DNA of 64,000 nt from a bacterium (GTDB lineage Bacteria > JAGOBX01): assembly GCA_029551925.1 (NCBI GenBank), contig JAKPEO010000056.1, forward strand, positions 3,224 through 67,223, in the 5' to 3' direction. The notes under the pieces are model-generated. The model saw only the letters and a list, made by a program, of their open reading frames with translations, was not told the DNA's origin and did no database searches. The position numbers and the translations under genes were made by a program. How positions within the stretch are numbered: position 1 is the first letter of the stretch; the number at the start of each line of letters is the position of its first letter. Below, in pieces: positions 36,422-45,343 of this stretch.

Positions 36422-36450
36422 TTGACTTTATTTTGATTTTATTTTAACAT
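36422..36450 (+). promoter_or_regulatory. Possible promoter after tonB
   Basis: TTGACT (36422-36427), 17-bp spacer, TAACAT (36445-36450), four bases after the TonB gene stop. The -10 match is moderate; a TATAAA one base further on would give a spacer that is too long. Confidence 0.35.
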
Positions 36451-36487
36451 TATAAAAATTATGTTTAAAGGCTATTCTAAATAAATT

Positions 36488-37789
36488 ATGAAAAACAAAA
36501 TAATTTTGTTGTTTTTTGGCGCTATTTGCTGCTGCCTTTTTTTGATACAGTGCTCGACAATTAATTCGGATTTAAAAGACACAATACAAATTGGCGGAGT
36601 AAAAGAAGTGAAGATTCCGACTAATATTCAGACAGACAGCGGATATTTAGGCAAAAAAATACAATTTATATTTGATAAAGAGATAAAACTCGAAAAAGAT
36701 ATTTCTAAAATTGAGCAAGTATTGGCAAATGCTAATGCCGCGATAATAAAAGAAGATAATGGCAAATTGTGGTTTTATTTTGAAGAAACGCGCAAATTTT
36801 ACGACAGCGGCTGGTATTGGTATGACAGTGTAAATAATGCGTTTGTAAAAGCGATAAGAACATATTTTGATGTTGATTTGATAAATGATTTAAAACCAAA
36901 ATACAATAAAAAGGAATATTATTATTTTAAGAAAAAATCATTTGATAAAATAGAATTATTTAGATTTGATCAACCGCTCTACACTTGGCTTTATACGACT
37001 TTTAAAAATGAAATCAGCGATACGAATATTTTAATTATTGCGCTTGACGAATACGATATTTGGTTTGCTTTGAAAAATAATATTAAGAAATTTAATATGA
37101 AAAATGAAATCTGGTATGATGTGATTAAAGAACGCAATTTATATGAATATTTTGCATCTTCTGATGTTTCAGAAATAAATGTTTCAGAATATTATATATG
37201 GTTTGCTTTGCTTGATGGCTCTTTAATTGGTTATGATAAGAAAAATGATGTATGGCGCTTCTGGCGGCAGACTGATGAATTTACCAGAACTTATATTTCA
37301 TATATTTTTGAAAATGAAAATAACGCGTTTTTTAAAACAAATGTCGGTATAAAAAAATTTGACAAACAGCGATTGCGCTGGTCTGATTTTGACGAAGCCA
37401 ATCATTTAAGCGATAAGAATATAAAAAATGTCGAACTTGATAAAAATGAAAATTTATGGGTAGAGACTGCGAATGAAATAGCGAGATATTCAGTTAAATC
37501 AAATGTTTGGGACATAATAAAAAAATCAAATTTTCCAGAGCGGACGCGCGCCGGCGAAAATTATATTGAAAATATAAATAACATTACTTTTGATTTTGAT
37601 AATATGTGGCTTGCCGCAGTTAATGGAGTATTAATATATAGTATCGAGAGTAAAAAATGGATAATCTACGATAAAAAAGATATTAATGATTATTTTAGAA
37701 CTGATATAACAAATTTTAATCTGATATTTATTGATGATAATTATGTCTGGCTCGGCTCAAATGACGGACTTTTTAGAATAAAAAAATAA
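36488..37789 (+). CDS. Lipoprotein-like beta-propeller protein
   Basis: This 433-residue protein has a signal peptide ending CLFLIQCSTI, so the Cys may be lipidated although Gln before it is unusual. Repeated units with aromatic and Asp residues (for example IWYDVIKERNLY, VWRFWRQTDE, LRWSDFDEANHL, VWDIIKKSNF, WIIYDKKDI) alternate with DEYDIWFAL, EYYIWFAL and DNMWLAAVNG. This is the pattern of two-component-regulator-type beta-propeller repeats, each with a buried Trp. The gene is upstream of der with a gap of 28 bases. Role unknown: a surface or periplasmic binding propeller. Confidence 0.72.
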   Translation: MKNKIILLFFGAICCCLFLIQCSTINSDLKDTIQIGGVKEVKIPTNIQTDSGYLGKKIQFIFDKEIKLEKDISKIEQVLANANAAIIKEDNGKLWFYFEETRKFYDSGWYWYDSVNNAFVKAIRTYFDVDLINDLKPKYNKKEYYYFKKKSFDKIELFRFDQPLYTWLYTTFKNEISDTNILIIALDEYDIWFALKNNIKKFNMKNEIWYDVIKERNLYEYFASSDVSEINVSEYYIWFALLDGSLIGYDKKNDVWRFWRQTDEFTRTYISYIFENENNAFFKTNVGIKKFDKQRLRWSDFDEANHLSDKNIKNVELDKNENLWVETANEIARYSVKSNVWDIIKKSNFPERTRAGENYIENINNITFDFDNMWLAAVNGVLIYSIESKKWIIYDKKDINDYFRTDITNFNLIFIDDNYVWLGSNDGLFRIKK

Positions 37790-37817
37790 TCAATTATATA
37801 TTTTTTTTGGATTTAAA

Positions 37818-39122
37818 ATGCTTGAACTTGTTGCAATTATCGGAAAACCGAATGTCGGGAAATCAACGCTTTTCAATAGAATAATCAAACAGCGTCGCGC
37901 TGTTACTTCGCCGATTGCCGGTGTTACGCGCGATAGAATAATTGCGCAAGCAGAATGTAATGATATTAAATTTAATCTGGTTGATACAGGCGGAATAATA
38001 ACTGAATTCAAAAATGATATTGAAAAAGAAACATTAGAACAAACGCAGCAAGCGATAGATAATGCTAATGTAATTATTTTGCTGCTTGACGCACAGAGCG
38101 GTATTACTGCGCTTGACGAGCATATTGTAGAGAAAATTAGAAAAATAAATAAGCCGATAATTGTCGCGATTAATAAAGTTGATGATTTTGAAAAACACGA
38201 CTGGTCAGAATTTTATAAATTGGGCTTTGATGAATTAATCCCTATATCAGCTGAGCACGGAAAAAATATAAATGAATTATTGGATAAGGTTGTCATTAAT
38301 TTGCGCGGTCAGTCAAAAATAGATTTTGAATTTGACGGAATAAAAATAGCGATAATTGGCAGACCGAATGTCGGAAAATCAAGTATTTTAAATAAAATAT
38401 CAGGGACAAAGAGAAGTATAGTCAGCGATATCCCTGGCACTACGCGTGATATAGTGGAAACTATAATAAAATACCACAAAAAAAATTATTTGTTTCTGGA
38501 TACTGCGGGTTTGCGTAAAAAGCAAAAAATTAATGACGCGGTAGAACATTATTCGGTATTGCGGACTTTGAAAGGGATTAGCGACTGTGATATATCGCTG
38601 CTTGTAATCGACGCGCTGCGCGGAATAGACGAGCAGGATTTGAAGATTGCAGAGTTAGTAATTGAAAATAACAAGGGCTTGATTATTGCGGTTAATAAAT
38701 GGGATTTAATTGAAAAAGAAAATAACACAGCAAAGCAATTTGAAGATTATATATATAAAAAAGCGCCGTTTATAAGATTTGCTCCGATTATATTTATTTC
38801 TGCGCTGACAGGGCAAAGACTGAATAAAATATACGAAACCGCAGATTTAGTGTTTGAAAATTTAACAAAAAAAATTTCTACTGCAGCATTATTGAAATTT
38901 ATGAATGAATTAAAAAGCAAATATTCAATGCCAGCTAATAAAGGAAAAAAAATAAAATTAAATTATTTCACGCAAGTAGAAGGTGCTGCGCCGACATTCG
39001 TAGCGCATATAACTCACAGAGAATTGGCAACGGCTAATTTTAAAAATTTCTTGATTAATCAATTGCGCGAAAATTTCGGTTTTATTGGCGCGCCGCTAAA
39101 TTTATATTTTAAAAATAAATAA
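37818..39122 (+). CDS. der: GTPase Der (ribosome assembly)
   Basis: At 434 residues this matches Der/EngA, the tandem-GTPase essential for 50S ribosome maturation. The first G domain has GKPNVGKSTLFNR (P-loop), VDTGG and NKVD; the second has GRPNVGKSSILNKI, LDTAGLR and NKWD; the last 85 residues form the KH-like domain (LNYFTQVEGAAPTFVAHITH is its recognition phrase). The TAA stop shares one base with the ATG of the next gene (TAATG). Confidence 0.97.
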   Translation: MLELVAIIGKPNVGKSTLFNRIIKQRRAVTSPIAGVTRDRIIAQAECNDIKFNLVDTGGIITEFKNDIEKETLEQTQQAIDNANVIILLLDAQSGITALDEHIVEKIRKINKPIIVAINKVDDFEKHDWSEFYKLGFDELIPISAEHGKNINELLDKVVINLRGQSKIDFEFDGIKIAIIGRPNVGKSSILNKISGTKRSIVSDIPGTTRDIVETIIKYHKKNYLFLDTAGLRKKQKINDAVEHYSVLRTLKGISDCDISLLVIDALRGIDEQDLKIAELVIENNKGLIIAVNKWDLIEKENNTAKQFEDYIYKKAPFIRFAPIIFISALTGQRLNKIYETADLVFENLTKKISTAALLKFMNELKSKYSMPANKGKKIKLNYFTQVEGAAPTFVAHITHRELATANFKNFLINQLRENFGFIGAPLNLYFKNK

Positions 39123-39970
39123 TGGATTTATTACACAAGTTTTTGGATAACTTATTACACAATCGCAAATTTGATTTTTGTTTAGGTATTTTTATTTTGT
39201 CTGTTATTTTGATTTCTTTTTTGTATATTAACGATTATAAATTAGTAGAGATAAATGACGGCAGAGATAATTTTTTTGTAATTACAAAATTTACAAAAGC
39301 AATAGATGTAATAAATCATAAAAATATTTTTTTATCGCCTGCCGATTTGATTTTTCCGTCGCCGTCCGCTAAAATGCCGAAATTTCGTGGAAAAATAACT
39401 ATTAATCGCGCTGATGAAATTATTAAAACAAAATTTATAGAAATAAATCAGGAAATGGTTGAAATTCAAACAGCGGCACTGCCAAGCGGTAGAAGATTAG
39501 TTATTAATCCCGGCGCTAAGGGCTATCGCGAAGAAATATATCGCAGTATCTGGCTTGATGGCGTGAAGATAAAAGAAGAATTGATTGATGTAAAAAATAT
39601 TTGCAAGCCGCGTAAAGGAATAGCGCTTATTGGAAATTCTAAAAAATATTTTGATTTTTATAAAGATACTGATAAACAAATAAAAAAAATTATTATGCGC
39701 GCATCAGCATATTCGCCGAGCAGTCATTCTTGCGCGCCGTTTGATGACGGTATGACCGCTATTGGGCTGCGCGCAGATTATGGTATTGCGGCAGTTGATC
39801 CGAAAATTATACCGCTCGGTTCGCTATTATATATTGAAGGTTATGGTTATGCAATAGCTGGCGATGTCGGCAGCAGTATAAAAAAAAATTATATAGATTT
39901 ATGTTTTCCAAATCATAAAACTGCGTTAGAATTCGGCGTGCGTCAAGTAAATGTCTTTGTTTTGGAATAA
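39122..39970 (+). CDS. Membrane-anchored 3D-domain protein
   Basis: This 282-residue protein has a single N-terminal membrane helix (FCLGIFILSVILISFLYI), a beta-rich region and, from about residue 195, a 3D domain named after its three conserved aspartates: ASAYSPSSHSCAPFDDGMTAIG, VDPKIIPLGSLLYIEGYGYAIAGDVGS and YIDLCF. The fold is like MltA lytic transglycosylase, and 3D domains occur in peptidoglycan-acting proteins. The DVGSSIKKNYID region keeps two of the aspartates. Start overlaps the der stop by one base, so it is translationally coupled. A peptidoglycan role is probable, not proved. Confidence 0.85.
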   Translation: MDLLHKFLDNLLHNRKFDFCLGIFILSVILISFLYINDYKLVEINDGRDNFFVITKFTKAIDVINHKNIFLSPADLIFPSPSAKMPKFRGKITINRADEIIKTKFIEINQEMVEIQTAALPSGRRLVINPGAKGYREEIYRSIWLDGVKIKEELIDVKNICKPRKGIALIGNSKKYFDFYKDTDKQIKKIIMRASAYSPSSHSCAPFDDGMTAIGLRADYGIAAVDPKIIPLGSLLYIEGYGYAIAGDVGSSIKKNYIDLCFPNHKTALEFGVRQVNVFVLE

Positions 39971-40064
39971 TTCTCCAAAGTATTTTAAGAGCAAAATTAT
40001 TATATTAAAAATTAAAAGTTTGAAAATAATTCAAATAATTAGTTTTTAAAATTTCAAAAAAAAA

Positions 40065-40093
40065 TTGACAAATATATCTAATTAAAATACATT
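40065..40093 (+). promoter_or_regulatory. Sigma-70 type promoter for the aromatic pathway pair
   Basis: TTGACA (40065-40070), 17-bp spacer, TACATT (40088-40093) in the 170-base gap before the ADH synthase gene. Nothing else recognisable lies in that gap apart from the ribosome site. Confidence 0.65.
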
Positions 40094-40126
40094 ATTTTAA
40101 TTGCAATACAATAAGTTTTTTTGTAT

Positions 40127-40132
40127 AGGAGG
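40127..40132 (+). promoter_or_regulatory. Shine-Dalgarno that fixes a TTG start
   Basis: AGGAGG lies eight bases before the TTG at 40141; no in-frame ATG is near, so the TTG is the start. Confidence 0.85.
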
Positions 40133-40140
40133 ATATAAAA

Positions 40141-40932
40141 TTGATAGGCAAGAATATTAGATTAGAAAGAATAATTAATCGCAATACTGGAAAAGCAGTG
40201 ATTATTCCAATGGATCACGGATTGACAGTCGGTCCGATTAAGGGCTTAGAAAATATGAAAAACACGATAAATGCAGTAGCAAACGGCGGCGCAAATGCGA
40301 TAATACTGCATAAAGGAATAGTTATAAATGGTCATCGCAAGAAAGGAAAAGATATAGGGCTGATTATTCATTTATCAGGAAGCACATCATTGAGTTCTGA
40401 TCCTAATGCTAAAGTATTAGTATGTTCAGTAGAAGAAGCGATAAGATTAGGCGCTGATGCTGTGTCAATACATATTAATATTGGCGCTGAGAGCGAGAGC
40501 AAAATGCTTGAAGATTTTGGCGCTATTTCTAAAAAATGTATGGATTGGGGAATGCCGTTATTAGCGATGATTTATACGCGCGGCAAAAAAATCAAAAATG
40601 AAAATGAGGTCGAAGTAGTAAAGCATGCAGCCCGCGTTGCCGCAGAAATGGGCGCTGATATAGTGAAAGTATCATATACCGGCAGCGAATCATCATTTAA
40701 GCAAGTTGTAAAAGGTTGCCCGATTCCTGTGATGATAGCTGGCGGCGAGACACAAGCGAATGAACGTGATTTTTTGGAATGTGTGTATTCAGCCATCCGC
40801 GCAGGCGCATCCGGAGTGACAATAGGTAGGAATGCGTTTAGCCATAAAAATCCAGCAAAGATGACAGCTGCTATTTGCGCGATAGTTCATCAAAAGAAAT
40901 CAGTGAATGAAGCGTTGAAATTATTAGATTAA
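40141..40932 (+). CDS. 2-amino-3,7-dideoxy-D-threo-hept-6-ulosonate synthase (archaeal-type aromatic pathway)
   Basis: The 263-residue protein is an aldolase-type TIM barrel of the class-I FbaB/AroA' family. It begins [19 protein letters not shown], then the family phrase [26 protein letters not shown], and the Schiff-base lysine in DIVKVSYTG, with [17 protein letters not shown] and GVTIGRNAF at the phosphate site. In archaea and some bacteria this enzyme condenses a deoxyhexulose phosphate with aspartate semialdehyde to make the precursor of 3-dehydroquinate. The next gene is DHQ synthase II, its pathway partner, which makes this function far more likely than plain fructose-bisphosphate aldolase. 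Confidence 0.93.
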   Translation: MIGKNIRLERIINRNTGKAVIIPMDHGLTVGPIKGLENMKNTINAVANGGANAIILHKGIVINGHRKKGKDIGLIIHLSGSTSLSSDPNAKVLVCSVEEAIRLGADAVSIHINIGAESESKMLEDFGAISKKCMDWGMPLLAMIYTRGKKIKNENEVEVVKHAARVAAEMGADIVKVSYTGSESSFKQVVKGCPIPVMIAGGETQANERDFLECVYSAIRAGASGVTIGRNAFSHKNPAKMTAAICAIVHQKKSVNEALKLLD

Positions 40933-40942
40933 GGAACGATAG

Positions 40943-41947
40943 ATGAGAAAGATACTATTTAATTCGTCAGATAAATTTGTTAAAAATTTAATTACTTTTG
41001 CGATAGAGCATGGAATTACTGATTTTTTAACCGCCAGCGAAGAAGTAGCGCAAAAAATCAGAGAATTAGCGAAAGTGAAAATTATAAGTTCGCAGAGTTT
41101 TGCAGATATATTAATTGGTAGAGATATTGAATATATCAATGTTAGCGATAAAAAGAGCGAAGAATTAGCAGTGCAATCAGCGCGCGTTAAACCTGTTATT
41201 GTAAAATTAGAAAATTGGAAAATTATACCAATTGAAAATATATTAGCGCAGACAGATAATATAATAGTAGAAGTCAATAATTTTGAAGAATTGAAATTAT
41301 GCGCTGGGATATTAGAAAAAGGCGTTAGCGCTTTTGTTATAAATACGAGCGATTTTAATGAATTAAAAGAGATGATTGATTATATAAATAGTCAGACATT
41401 AAAATTAGAATTAATTGACGCTGAAATCATAAAGGTTTCGCAGTTGCCTGTGACTGATAGAGTGTGCATTGATTCCTGCAATATAATGACAATCGGCGAA
41501 GGTTTTTTAATTGGCTCGTCGAGTCAATGTTTATTTTTAGTTCATTCTGAAACCGTAGAAAATCCGTATGTTGCAGCGCGGCCTTTCAGAGTAAATGCCG
41601 GCGCAGTGCATTCGTATATTTTACTGCCGGATAATAAAACGCAGTATTTATCAGAATTAAAAGCAGGCGATTCGTTATTGACTGTAAATGCCAAAGGCGA
41701 GACGCAGTTGAATGTAGTAGGCAGAATAAAACTCGAAAAGCGTCCGATGTTGCTAATAAAGGCGAAATACGAGCAGCGCGAATTTTCGGTAGTTTTGCAG
41801 AATGCCGAGACTGTGAATTTAACAAGCGCGGAAGGTATGCCTATTTCAGTGACAAAACTCAAATCAGGTGATAAAGTAAAGTGTTATATAGAAAATGTCG
41901 GCAGACATTTTGGTATGAGCATAGTAGAGACGATAACCGAAAAATAA
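40943..41947 (+). CDS. 3-Dehydroquinate synthase II (archaeal-type)
   Basis: The 334-residue protein matches the DHQ synthase II family (not AroB). The second half is diagnostic: RVCIDSCNIMTIGEGFLIGSS, FLVHSETVENPYVAARPFRVNAGAVHSYI, GETQLNVVGRIKLEKRPMLLI and a closing VGRHFGMSIVE. The enzyme oxidatively deaminates the ADH synthase product to 3-dehydroquinate with NAD, so with the preceding gene it replaces the usual DAHP synthase and AroB steps of aromatic amino acid synthesis. GGAACG lies before the ATG; the gap to the preceding gene is ten bases. Confidence 0.95.
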   Translation: MRKILFNSSDKFVKNLITFAIEHGITDFLTASEEVAQKIRELAKVKIISSQSFADILIGRDIEYINVSDKKSEELAVQSARVKPVIVKLENWKIIPIENILAQTDNIIVEVNNFEELKLCAGILEKGVSAFVINTSDFNELKEMIDYINSQTLKLELIDAEIIKVSQLPVTDRVCIDSCNIMTIGEGFLIGSSSQCLFLVHSETVENPYVAARPFRVNAGAVHSYILLPDNKTQYLSELKAGDSLLTVNAKGETQLNVVGRIKLEKRPMLLIKAKYEQREFSVVLQNAETVNLTSAEGMPISVTKLKSGDKVKCYIENVGRHFGMSIVETITEK

Positions 41948-41960
41948 AAAGTGATTAAAT

Positions 41961-44054
41961 GTGAAAATTAATAGAGAAGTAAAATTTATTTTTAAATTAT
42001 CAGATAATAAATCAGAAAATAAAATATTAATCGAAGAATTATTAAGAGAATTTATTGACTATTGGCGCGATACTCCGGAGATTCAAAATATCCTTTTAGA
42101 GATAGAAAATAACAATTCTATATATGAATTGCGATTTAATGTATATTCCACGGCGTTGGCAGAGGAAGCGCGCGGCATTATTATTACCGGCTTTGGCAAT
42201 TCTAAATACGAGAATTTATTTGATTTAACAGTGCTGCTTTTAAAGAATTTTTTGACGGAGAAAAATATCGCTAATTACATTAAAGCGCCGATTGAAAAAG
42301 TCAACGGAGCATTTGAAGATATACATTCTGATATTGACGAATTAGAAGACGAGATCCCAAAAAATTTCAAAGACCTTGATGATGAATCCTTAAAAGAATT
42401 GAAAATAAAATTATCATATCAATTGGAGATGATTTTAAACAAAGCTGATTTGATAATAAAAAACTTGAAATTATTAGACGATAGAATATTAGCGTTTGTC
42501 AAAGAATATCAGATTAAATTAGGAATTCACAAACAAACAAAATTTGCTATTCAGAAGCAGTATGAGCAGACAATAGATTCAGCGAAATTATTGCTTAATA
42601 AAGATGTAGAAAAAATCCATATTGATAAAATTTCGCATTTTCGCGAAGGCAGCGGATATTTTGATTTAGGAATGTTTGACGATGCAATTGACGAATTTAA
42701 TAAAGCGCTTGAAATCGAGCCGGATAATATTGAATTATTGAATAAACTCGGCTGGGCGTATTTTATGCTCGATGATATGTCAAAAGCCGAAGAATATTTT
42801 AATAAAGTTTTGAATTTGGATAATAATAATATTCTTGCGATAAACGGGCTTGCTGCTATTACTTTTAAGACGCATAATTATGATAAAAGCATCGAGTTAT
42901 TTAATAAAAGCATTTCATTAGCGAATGATGTCGAGCCGATTTATTTTGCGTTAAATCAGTTAGGGCAATTGTATTTATTAAAATCAGATTATGAAATGGC
43001 AATAAAAAAATTTTATAAAGCAATAGAACTGCTGCCGGACAGAGAAGAGGCGCATTATAATTTAGCGAATATTTATTATAATTTAGGATTGTTTAATGAA
43101 GCGGTGTATGAATATAATAAATGCCTTGAAATTAATAGCGCTGACCGTTATGCAGAAGCATATAAATTAACGGCAGAAGGTCAGATTTTGCTGAATGAAA
43201 ATATGATTGATGAAGCGATAGAAAAATTTAAGGAAGCGATAGAAAAAGATATTGAAGACCCGTCGTTTTATAATAATTTAGGCGCAGCGTATAATAAATC
43301 CGGCGATTATTATAAAGCAGTGAAAGCATTTAAAAAAGCGATAGAACTCAATCCGAATTATCAAATAGCTTATATTAATTTAGGATATATCAGCGATAAA
43401 TTGAATGAATTAGACGAAGCGATAAAATATTATAAAAAAGCGCTTGAATTAAAACCGGACGATATTGTCGCATTGAATAATTTGGGCTGGGATTTATATT
43501 TAGTTCATAAATACGACGAAGCAGAAGAGTGCTATTTAAAAGCGCTGAAAATAGATTCGCATAATATTCAAGCGTTGAATAATCTTGGCTGGCTGTATAT
43601 AAAAAAAGCAGAATACAGCAAAGCGCTCGGCGTGTATCAGATAGTATTAGAAATAGACCAAAATAATGCTATGGCATATAATGATATTGGTTATTTGTAT
43701 TATAAAAAAAATATGTTGGATAAAGCGATACTTGAATTAAATAAAGCCATTAGATTGAATAATGACCGCGAGGCAATGACCTACGCTTATTATCATTTAG
43801 GTCTTGTTTATTTAAAGAAAAAATTAAAAAATGAAGCGATAGCGTCGTTTAATAAAGCGATAAAACTTGACGGGCAATATCAAGAGCCGTATTATCAATT
43901 AGGGTTGCTTTATAAAAATAATGAAGAGTATGCCACTGCTTTGAAGTATTTTGATAATTGTATTTCAGTTAATCCAAATACTAAATACGCGAAAAAATCC
44001 AAAGAGCACATAAAAAAAATTCAGATAATAATGAAAGAAGAGGTGGAAAATTGA
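41961..44054 (+). CDS. Large TPR-repeat protein
   Basis: Beginning at a GTG, the 697-residue protein has a roughly 75-residue N-terminal module (REVKFIFKLSDNKSEN through NVYSTALAEEARGIIITGFG), a long helical linker and, from about residue 225 to the end, about 13 TPR units. Typical copies are LGWAYFMLDDMSKAEEYFNKVL, LGAAYNKSGDYYKAVKAFKKA and LGYISDKLNELDEAIKYYKKA. The TPR solenoid is a protein-protein scaffold; the N-terminal part is unassigned and looks like a small alpha-beta regulatory domain. There is no signal peptide, so it is cytoplasmic. The next gene starts at a TTG overlapping its stop. Confidence 0.88.
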   Translation: MKINREVKFIFKLSDNKSENKILIEELLREFIDYWRDTPEIQNILLEIENNNSIYELRFNVYSTALAEEARGIIITGFGNSKYENLFDLTVLLLKNFLTEKNIANYIKAPIEKVNGAFEDIHSDIDELEDEIPKNFKDLDDESLKELKIKLSYQLEMILNKADLIIKNLKLLDDRILAFVKEYQIKLGIHKQTKFAIQKQYEQTIDSAKLLLNKDVEKIHIDKISHFREGSGYFDLGMFDDAIDEFNKALEIEPDNIELLNKLGWAYFMLDDMSKAEEYFNKVLNLDNNNILAINGLAAITFKTHNYDKSIELFNKSISLANDVEPIYFALNQLGQLYLLKSDYEMAIKKFYKAIELLPDREEAHYNLANIYYNLGLFNEAVYEYNKCLEINSADRYAEAYKLTAEGQILLNENMIDEAIEKFKEAIEKDIEDPSFYNNLGAAYNKSGDYYKAVKAFKKAIELNPNYQIAYINLGYISDKLNELDEAIKYYKKALELKPDDIVALNNLGWDLYLVHKYDEAEECYLKALKIDSHNIQALNNLGWLYIKKAEYSKALGVYQIVLEIDQNNAMAYNDIGYLYYKKNMLDKAILELNKAIRLNNDREAMTYAYYHLGLVYLKKKLKNEAIASFNKAIKLDGQYQEPYYQLGLLYKNNEEYATALKYFDNCISVNPNTKYAKKSKEHIKKIQIIMKEEVEN

Positions 44055-44548
44055 AATTGTTAAAAAATCAGAGAATAGCGATATTTGTTGATGTTCAGAA
44101 TATGTTTTATTCTGCAAAAAATATATATCATGCTAAATTAGATTTTGGAAAATTATTGGAAAATATAATTAAAGATAGGCAGTTGATAAGAGCGATTGCT
44201 TATATAGTGCAAACTCCTGAAATTGATCAGACAGCGTTTATAAATATTTTAAGACATATAGGTTTTGAAGTAAAATCAAAGACATTAAAACAGCGACCGG
44301 ATGGCTCTGCAAAAGGTGATTGGGATATGGGCTTGGCGATAGATGCGATTTCGATAGCAGCGAAAGTAGATGTGATTGCGCTTGCTAGCGGCGACGGCGA
44401 TTTTACAGATTTAGTTTATCATTTAAAATCTCACGGTGTGCGCGTTGAGGTTCATTCATTTTTGCGCAGCACTGCCGAAGAATTGATAAATGCCGCCACA
44501 GAGCATTATCAATTAGACGAAAATATATTGATGCCTTATAAAAAATGA
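44051..44548 (+). CDS. NYN-domain (LabA/DUF88-like) protein
   Basis: The 165-residue protein starts at a TTG that overlaps the stop of the TPR gene and is preceded by AGGTGG. It is a PIN-like NYN domain: IFVDVQNMFYSAKN gives the first acidic residue, GDWDMGLAIDAISIA the second, and LASGDGDFTDLVYHLKSHGVRVEV the third acidic cluster. NYN proteins of this group are probable metal-dependent RNases, possibly acting on tRNA or mRNA. Its ATGA overlap with the permease gene makes all three genes one translation unit. Confidence 0.92.
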   Translation: MKLLKNQRIAIFVDVQNMFYSAKNIYHAKLDFGKLLENIIKDRQLIRAIAYIVQTPEIDQTAFINILRHIGFEVKSKTLKQRPDGSAKGDWDMGLAIDAISIAAKVDVIALASGDGDFTDLVYHLKSHGVRVEVHSFLRSTAEELINAATEHYQLDENILMPYKK

Positions 44549-45324
44549 AATTATTTTTGAATTTTATCGAATATCGCGAATTGCTTTATAATTTAGCGAT
44601 TAAAGAAATCAAAGTGCGCTATAAAAGCGCATTATTAGGATTTATTTGGGCGCTGCTTGTGCCTGTATCTATTATGTTTGTTTTTTTGATTATATTCTCA
44701 ATGCTTTTTAAGATTAAAGAATTAACGCCTGTTTATCTGCTTGCCGCATTATTTCCGTGGATTTTTTTGAGTATGTCATTAAGCGGCGCGGCGACTTGCA
44801 TAGTAGAAAACAGCAATATAATAAAAAAAGTTTTTTTTCCGAGAGAGTTATTGCCCGTATCAATTGTATTAGCGAATTTTTTTAATTTTGTTTTGTCTAT
44901 TGCGTTATTGATTGTAATATCGATTATTTCAAAAAACAATATTAACGCCACACTGTTATTTTTGCCGATTGTGATGATTATGCAGGCACTGTTCGTTTCA
45001 GGTATTACGCTTATATTTTCCGCGCTTTTTGTTTATTTCCGCGATATAAAATATTTTGTGGAAATTTTATTGACTATCTGGTTTTATCTTACTCCTATTT
45101 TTTATGACCAGAAATTAATCAGAAATTTTTCAGAAAAAGCGTTTACGATTTTTTTATTGAATCCGATGACTGGATTGATTGTGATGTATCGTGATATTTT
45201 AATTAATGGCATTTTATCGTCAAGCGTTTTGATTTCATTTACTTTTTTTCTTTGTGTATTGACATTTGTTATTGGCTTGATATTAAATAAAAAATTAAGT
45301 CCGTATTTTGCCGATTATGTTTAA
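44545..45324 (+). CDS. ABC-2 type polysaccharide export permease
   Basis: The 259-residue membrane protein has six hydrophobic helices and starts RELLYNLAIKEIKVRYKSALLGFIWALLVP, the conserved beginning of O-antigen/teichoic acid export permeases (Wzm/TagG-like). Further typical phrases are FPWIFLSMSLSGAATCIVENSNIIKKVFFPRELLPVS and RDIKYFVEILLTIWFYLTPIFY. These permeases work with a Wzt/TagH-type ATPase, which normally is the adjacent gene; none is adjacent here (Xer recombinase follows). Start overlaps the NYN gene. It probably exports a lipid-linked polysaccharide. Confidence 0.92.
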   Translation: MKLFLNFIEYRELLYNLAIKEIKVRYKSALLGFIWALLVPVSIMFVFLIIFSMLFKIKELTPVYLLAALFPWIFLSMSLSGAATCIVENSNIIKKVFFPRELLPVSIVLANFFNFVLSIALLIVISIISKNNINATLLFLPIVMIMQALFVSGITLIFSALFVYFRDIKYFVEILLTIWFYLTPIFYDQKLIRNFSEKAFTIFLLNPMTGLIVMYRDILINGILSSSVLISFTFFLCVLTFVIGLILNKKLSPYFADYV

Positions 45325-45343
45325 AAAAAAAATTGATTAGATT

